From positions 1-10,646 of the forward strand of contig JAHEMU010000058.1 of NCBI GenBank assembly GCA_024643485.1: a stretch of DNA of 10,646 bases. The letters are read 5' to 3'. Positions 7,233 through 10,646 of the stretch are shown here, one piece after another. Under the pieces are notes generated by a model. The model saw only the letters and a program-made list of their open reading frames with translations, had not been told where the DNA came from and did no database searches. Every line of letters starts with the position of its first letter. Positions within the stretch are counted from its first letter, which is position 1. A program made the position numbers and the translations under genes. This DNA is from Cytophagales bacterium. Its GTDB lineage: Bacteria; Bacteroidota; Bacteroidia; Cytophagales; Cyclobacteriaceae.

Positions 7233-7259
7233 TTTTTTCAAAAAAACCATCAATAGGGC

Positions 7260-7287
7260 TTGATAATTAAACATTTTAGCTATATTG
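7260..7287 (+). promoter_or_regulatory. Weak candidate promoter for the Hc1-like gene
   Basis: TTG at 7260-7262 and TATATTG at 7281-7287, 18 bases apart, approximate the Bacteroidota TTTG / TAnnTTTG boxes with one T missing in each. It sits in the 99-base gap after the synthase and would give a leader of roughly 35-40 bases. If it is real, the Hc1-like gene can be expressed independently of the gene before it. Confidence 0.35.
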
Positions 7288-7331
7288 CTTGGGTAATTGA
7301 AAACAATTTAGAAACCTTAAAAGTATACAAG

Positions 7332-7505
7332 ATGAGTAAATTTGGAGCACTTAAAGATTTAGTAATGTCTTTAGAAGCAGATTTTTCTAAGTTCTATGAA
7401 AAAGGAAACAGCGCAGCTGGAACCAGAGTTCGTAAAGGAATGCAAGATTTGAAAAATATGGCTCAAGATATCCGTAAAGAAGTACAGGATATGAAAAATA
7501 GCTAA
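7332..7505 (+). CDS. Small histone-H1-like (Hc1-type) protein
   Basis: This is a complete 57-residue gene. The product, starting MSKFGALKDLVMSLEADFSK, has a central block GTRVRKGMQDLKNMAQDIR (residues 30-48) that matches the short Hc1/histone-H1-like proteins (PF07432) common in Bacteroidota. The protein is rich in Lys, Glu and Asp, appears largely helical, and lacks the long Lys/Ala-rich DNA-binding tail of chlamydial Hc1. A nucleoid role is therefore assumed from the family name rather than shown. The preferred ATG at 7332 gives the family N-terminus; an open frame reaches an in-frame TTG at 7260, but the added hydrophobic residues are not family-like. The gene lies 99 bases after the synthase and is followed within 20 bases by a strong palindromic terminator. 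Confidence 0.85.
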   Translation: MSKFGALKDLVMSLEADFSKFYEKGNSAAGTRVRKGMQDLKNMAQDIRKEVQDMKNS

Positions 7506-7523
7506 TATTACTGCTATTCGAAT

Positions 7524-7557
7524 AAAAATAAAGGCTACCTAGGTAGCCTTTATTTTT
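7524..7557. terminator. Perfect 34-bp palindrome, bidirectional intrinsic terminator
   Basis: The sequence is its own reverse complement over 34 bases. The GC-containing core is AAAGGCTAC-CTAG-GTAGCCTTT (7530-7551), flanked by A-runs on the left and T-runs on the right. Each strand therefore forms a stable stem followed by a U-tract. It lies between the convergent hc1-like gene (stop at 7505) and the ABC ATPase gene (stop at 7573), so it can end transcription from both sides. Confidence 0.92.
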
Positions 7558-7572
7558 TTATAAGATATTTTT

Positions 7573-8325
7573 TTAAAGTGCATTTTTTAGTCTAGACATC
7601 ACTTTGTTTGCAAATACAAAGTCGTCCAGTTCTTTTACGCCACTATGGGTGATTTCGTTATTTGTGCCTTCCCACAATTTCCTCCCTTTCGATAAAAAGA
7701 TAATATTTTCACCTATACCCATCACGGAATTCATGTCGTGAGTTACAACAACTGTGGTCATATTGTATTCTTGAGTGATTTCAAGAATTAAATCATCAAT
7801 TAAAATAGCGGTTTGAGGATCTAGTCCGGAATTTGGTTCATCGCAAAATAAATATTTACTACTATTTACTATCGCACGAGCAATTCCCACCCGTTTTTGC
7901 ATTCCCCCGGATATTTCGGAGGGCATTAAATGATTGGTATTTTCCAAGCCTACTCGCTGTAAACAAAAGTTTACTCGATCTAGCTTTTCATCTTTTGGCA
8001 TTTTAGTCAATACGTCAAGTGGAAACATGACATTTTGTTCCACATTCTTAGAGTCGAACAAGGCACTTCCCTGGAATAACATACCAATTTCTCTCCGTAT
8101 CTCAGTTTTTAAGTCTCGATCGGCATGAGTAAAATCCCTGCCGTCGTATTTGACAAGACCTTCATTAGGCTCAAGTAACCCCACAATGCATTTTAGCAAC
8201 ACACTTTTTCCTGTTCCACTGGAGCCTATAATAAGGTTGGGCATTCCTGCGTGAAAAGTCCCTGATATTCCCAGAAGAATCTCCTTGTCGTCAAAAGTTT
8301 TCCCGATATTTTCTACTTCTATCAT
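7573..8325 (-). CDS. mlaF: ABC transporter ATP-binding protein, MlaF-like
   Basis: This 250-residue ATPase should power lipid movement by the adjacent MlaE-like permease at the inner membrane, as in the Mla pathway that maintains outer-membrane lipid asymmetry. Walker A is GSSGTGKS (residues 34-41), the Q-loop is Q85 in LFQGSALF, the signature is the MlaF-type ISGGMQKR (138-145), Walker B ends in LFCDEPNSGLDP (159-170) with catalytic E163, and the H-loop is H196 in VVTHDMNSV. The N-terminus MIEVENIGKTF is the normal ABC start. Its ATG overlaps the TGA of the permease gene by four bases (ATGA), so translation is probably coupled. The gene is last in its operon and ends 15 bases before the shared palindromic terminator. 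No MCE-domain (MlaD) gene or periplasmic partner lies in the window. The exact lipid and transport direction are not readable here. Confidence 0.9.
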   Translation of the reverse strand: MIEVENIGKTFDDKEILLGISGTFHAGMPNLIIGSSGTGKSVLLKCIVGLLEPNEGLVKYDGRDFTHADRDLKTEIRREIGMLFQGSALFDSKNVEQNVMFPLDVLTKMPKDEKLDRVNFCLQRVGLENTNHLMPSEISGGMQKRVGIARAIVNSSKYLFCDEPNSGLDPQTAILIDDLILEITQEYNMTTVVVTHDMNSVMGIGENIIFLSKGRKLWEGTNNEITHSGVKELDDFVFANKVMSRLKNAL

Positions 8326-9056
8326 TTTGTCAAGAACATTTCAGCAAGTAAATAATCAGCAATTAATACAGCAATAACACTGTCGGTTACTGCGCGGGTA
8401 CTCGCTTTTCCTACTTCAAGCGCCCCACCAGTTGTGTAATATCCTCTAAAAGAAGAAATGGAGGCAATCAGAAACGCGAAAACATAGCTTTTTAAGATTC
8501 CAAATTTCACCATATACGGATTAAATAGATATTGAATGCCGTATTTATAGTCGAATGGAGTGAGGATTTCCGAAAATACACCAGCAAGATAACCACCTAA
8601 AATACTCAAAAATCCGGCTATAATTACCAGCATCGGGTACATTAGTAAGGAAGCTATTACCTTTGGAAGAACTAAATATGACGCGGAATTTATCCCCATT
8701 ACCTCCAAAGCATCAATTTGCTCAGTAATTCGCATGGTTCCTAAACCACCTGCCATGCTACTCCCCACCTTGCCTGCATAAATTACTCCTATAATAGTAG
8801 GCGCAAGCTCAAGTACTGTCATGTCGCGGACTACCGTAGCAATAATATAATCAGGTATAAATGGACTTACTAAATTGAAAGCCGTTTGTAAGGTAGTTAC
8901 CGCACCCATAAAGGTGGCGACAAGTCCAACTAAAAAGATACTTCCTATTCCAATTTGGATACATTCCTCTATCACCAATTTAGAATAGGTGCGGAAGGTT
9001 TCCATTCTCCGGAACAGAGAGAAGATAAAAAGAAAGTATTTTCCTATACTTTTCAT
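8322..9056 (-). CDS. mlaE: MlaE-family ABC transporter permease
   Basis: This 244-residue integral membrane protein belongs to the MlaE/PF02405 permease family. Its most conserved stretch is the loop GLGTMRITEQIDALEVMG (residues 104-121), containing the family hallmark TEQIDALEVMG with E112, and followed by YLVLPKVIA (127-135). Hydrophobic segments lie at about 36-57, 83-95, 125-160 and 186-202, with a final one near 224-238. The N-terminus carries an amphipathic stretch (YFLFIFSLFRRMETF) like the interfacial helix seen in MlaE proteins. The family forms a homodimer that works with two MlaF ATPases and usually an MCE hexamer to move phospholipids between membranes. It is the first gene of a two-gene leftward operon with mlaF and is divergent from the SDR gene, with 76 bases between them. 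The ATG at 9054-9056 is the natural start. Confidence 0.9.
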   Translation of the reverse strand: MKSIGKYFLFIFSLFRRMETFRTYSKLVIEECIQIGIGSIFLVGLVATFMGAVTTLQTAFNLVSPFIPDYIIATVVRDMTVLELAPTIIGVIYAGKVGSSMAGGLGTMRITEQIDALEVMGINSASYLVLPKVIASLLMYPMLVIIAGFLSILGGYLAGVFSEILTPFDYKYGIQYLFNPYMVKFGILKSYVFAFLIASISSFRGYYTTGGALEVGKASTRAVTDSVIAVLIADYLLAEMFLTK

Positions 9057-9099
9057 AAGTATATACGTGTTTCCCGAAAGTTAATAATATTATTATCCT

Positions 9100-9130
9100 C
9101 AAATAACGTATTGATTATTAATTTTACAAA
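9100..9130 (-). promoter_or_regulatory. Candidate promoter for mlaE-mlaF
   Basis: On the minus strand TTTG (plus-strand 9127-9130) is followed after 19 bases by GTTATTTG (plus-strand 9100-9107). The spacing and TTTG halves match the Bacteroidota pattern, but the leading TA of the -7 box is replaced by GT. A transcript would have a leader of about 35 bases before the ATG at 9056. Confidence 0.33.
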
Positions 9131-9132
9131 TT

Positions 9133-9846
9133 ATGAAGAAAAGTAAACGTATAATCGTCATTTCCGGTGGTGGTCGAGGTATCGGAAGAGCAATTGCTGT
9201 TAAATTTGCGGCGGCAGGTTTTCATATTGCCACTTTTTCAAGGTCTGAGGATCAACTTAAATTGCTTAAAAAGGAAATAACAGAGAAATATTCAGTAGAA
9301 GTGATGGCAGCAGCTTTTTCAATTACTGATCAAAAAGCGGTTCAGAAATTCGCTTCCGATATTATCTCTAAAGGATTTGAAATCGCAGCGTTGGTAAATA
9401 ATGCGGGTTTTTTTGCGCCTGGACAAATTGGGAATGAGGAGGCAGGCGTGCTGGAAGAAACAATGGAAACCAATGTTTACGGAACCTATTATTTAACGAG
9501 GGCCTTCTTACCTCAGTTGGAAAAACAAAAAAATGGCCATGTATTTAATATGTGCTCTACCGCAAGTATAACTCCATATACGAATGGGGGCTCGTATTGT
9601 ATTTCCAAATATGCCCTTTTGGGTTTCTCAAAAGTATTGAGAGAAGAAATGAAACCTACAGGCGTAAAAGTGACCTCAGTACTCCCAGGAGCAACGTTCA
9701 CTAGTAGCTGGGAAGATGCAGGTATTCCAGAAGAACGATTTATGAAACCTGAAGATATCGCAGATACTATTTTCTCTGCCTTTAATTTATCAGCATCGGC
9801 TGTGGTAGAGGAAATTTTATTAAGACCACAGCTAGGAGATATTTGA
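9133..9846 (+). CDS. Short-chain dehydrogenase/reductase (SDR) family oxidoreductase
   Basis: This 237-residue classical SDR should be a cytoplasmic NAD(P)(H)-dependent oxidoreductase. The cofactor-binding motif is SGGGRGIG (residues 11-18), and the R35-type arginine in FSRSEDQL (R37) suggests NADPH preference. NNAG is at 89-92, N114 lies in METNVYG, and the catalytic set is S142, Y155 and K159 (YCISK). The C-terminus VVEEILLRPQLGDI is characteristic of a conserved Bacteroidota SDR group whose substrate I do not know. The gene is divergent from mlaE, with ATG at 9133, and ispG follows 54 bases downstream with its own promoter. A link to the nearby alpha-oxoamine synthase, whose keto product needs an SDR reductase in sphingolipid synthesis, is possible. 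It rests only on genomic proximity, since the two genes are separated by a leftward operon. Confidence 0.87.
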   Translation: MKKSKRIIVISGGGRGIGRAIAVKFAAAGFHIATFSRSEDQLKLLKKEITEKYSVEVMAAAFSITDQKAVQKFASDIISKGFEIAALVNNAGFFAPGQIGNEEAGVLEETMETNVYGTYYLTRAFLPQLEKQKNGHVFNMCSTASITPYTNGGSYCISKYALLGFSKVLREEMKPTGVKVTSVLPGATFTSSWEDAGIPEERFMKPEDIADTIFSAFNLSASAVVEEILLRPQLGDI

Positions 9847-9849
9847 ATA

Positions 9850-9883
9850 TTTGAACAATAAATAATTTTATAGGTTATCTTTG
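9850..9883 (+). promoter_or_regulatory. Candidate Bacteroidota promoter for ispG
   Basis: TATCTTTG at 9876-9883 matches TAnnTTTG, and TTTG occurs at 9850-9853, 22 bases upstream, slightly more than the usual ~19. Transcription would begin near 9890, leaving only about ten leader bases before the GTG at 9901. This supports ispG being expressed separately from the SDR gene. Confidence 0.5.
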
Positions 9884-9900
9884 AAAGACAATTTAAACAG

Positions 9901-10646
9901 GTGAATAAAACTAATTTTTTGTACTGTAATTCTTTAACTTCCTACGAAAGGAGAGTTTCTCGAATAGTTAATATTGGAGGGGTTCCGATGGGGGGACATC
10001 ACCCAATTAGAATTCAATCTATGACCACCGTCGATACCATGGATACCCGTGGCTCGGTCGATCAGATCAAAAGAATTGTCGATTCGGGGTGTGATTACGT
10101 AAGGCTTACCGCACCAAGTTTAAAAGAAGCTCAAAATCTTCAGGAAATTAAAAAAATGATGAATCTGGAAGGAATTAATGTTCCTTTAATTGCAGACATC
10201 CATTTTACACCAAATGCTGCGGAATTGGCGGCGAGAATAGTAGAAAAGGTCAGAGTAAATCCTGGGAATTATGCGGATAAAAAGAAATTCCAAACGATAG
10301 AATACTCTAATTCAGAATACGAGCAGGAGTTGGATAGAATCCGTCAGAAATTTATACCGCTGATAAAAATTTGTAAGGAGTACGGCACGGCCATGCGAAT
10401 AGGTACCAATCATGGGTCGCTTTCTGATCGAATCATGAGTAGGTACGGCGATACTCCGAATGGTATGGTGGAGTCAGCATTGGAATTCCTTCGAATTTGC
10501 GAAGATGAAGGATATTATGAGGTGGTGTTGTCTATGAAGGCATCAAACCCGCAGGTCATGATTCACGCTTATCGATTGTTGGTTCAACGCTTACAAGAGG
10601 AGAAATTACAGCCGTATCCGCTGCATTTAGGCGTGACAGAGGCGGG
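9901..10646 (+). CDS. ispG: 4-hydroxy-3-methylbut-2-enyl diphosphate synthase, N-terminal part (3' end outside window)
   Basis: IspG is the [4Fe-4S] enzyme that reduces methylerythritol cyclodiphosphate to HMBPP, the next-to-last step of the MEP isoprenoid pathway. The frame is open to the window edge, giving the first 248 residues. It reads NKTNFLYCNSLTSYERRVSR and then VNIGGVPMGGHHPIRIQSMT, followed by TVDTMDTRGSV, YVRLTAPSLKEAQNL, PLIADIHFTPNAAE, VRVNPGNYADKKKF, AMRIGTNHGSLSDRIMSRYG and VLSMKASNPQVM. These are the TIM-barrel segments of IspG, in the long form with an inserted central domain used by Bacteroidota, Chlamydiae and plants. The [4Fe-4S] cysteines would be in the missing C-terminal part. 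The start is taken as GTG 9901, which gives the Bacteroidota-type 'YCNSLT.Y.RR' opening just after a candidate promoter. No in-frame ATG precedes the conserved region. Confidence 0.93.
   Translation, partial: MNKTNFLYCNSLTSYERRVSRIVNIGGVPMGGHHPIRIQSMTTVDTMDTRGSVDQIKRIVDSGCDYVRLTAPSLKEAQNLQEIKKMMNLEGINVPLIADIHFTPNAAELAARIVEKVRVNPGNYADKKKFQTIEYSNSEYEQELDRIRQKFIPLIKICKEYGTAMRIGTNHGSLSDRIMSRYGDTPNGMVESALEFLRICEDEGYYEVVLSMKASNPQVMIHAYRLLVQRLQEEKLQPYPLHLGVTEA

Noticed and set aside
7233..7250. TTTTTTCAAAAAAA after the synthase stop as a terminator hairpin
   Set aside because: There is no GC stem and a one-base loop, so it is just an A/T-rich stretch.
9119..9126. TAATTTTA as a -7 box for the SDR gene
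   Set aside because: The last base is not G, no TTTG lies at the right distance upstream, and it would leave almost no leader.
1..10646. tRNA, rRNA, CRISPR, insertion sequence or prophage features
   Set aside because: No direct-repeat arrays, transposase-like proteins, terminal inverted repeats or tRNA-like cloverleaf sequences were seen on either strand.

Overview
The window looks like a chromosomal segment from a member of the Bacteroidota, probably close to Flavobacteriales. The DNA is AT-rich. Several upstream regions carry the TTTG / TAnnTTTG promoter boxes of the Bacteroidota primary sigma factor, the clearest at 5901-5931. The gene families also fit: a serine-palmitoyltransferase-type enzyme, a very short histone-H1-like (Hc1) protein, a MlaE/MlaF pair without an adjacent MCE gene, and an IspG with the conserved Bacteroidota N-terminus. 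The exact genus cannot be read from this sequence. I see no rRNA, tRNA, insertion sequence, CRISPR array or prophage, and no gene-free stretch longer than 300 bases.

Layout. 2-325 (+) is the C-terminal end of an RND efflux periplasmic adaptor. 380-2504 (+) is a tight three-gene run (family 2 glycosyltransferase, small sulfotransferase-like protein, SAM-dependent methyltransferase) that looks like a surface-glycan decoration cassette. It ends directly against a leftward operon, 5831 down to 2505: a biotin carboxylase, a DUF1015 protein and a Maf nucleotide pyrophosphatase, joined by 1-nt and 35-nt overlaps. A divergent promoter region (about 5832-5984) separates this from a rightward alpha-oxoamine synthase (5985-7232) and the Hc1-like gene (7332-7505). 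A perfect 34-bp palindrome at 7524-7557 ends hc1 and, from the other side, the leftward MlaE/MlaF pair (9056-7573). Divergent from that pair are a short-chain dehydrogenase (9133-9846) and the start of ispG (9901 to the window edge).

How it fits together. From 4341 rightward many genes concern lipids or membranes: acyl-CoA carboxylation, sphingoid or sulfonolipid base formation, phospholipid transport, an SDR reductase and isoprenoid synthesis. Most are housekeeping families, and only the overlapping gene pairs show real operon structure. The least explained parts are the glycosyltransferase/sulfotransferase/methyltransferase run and the DUF1015 gene between a biotin carboxylase and maf. I did not find strong evidence for a wholly new system.
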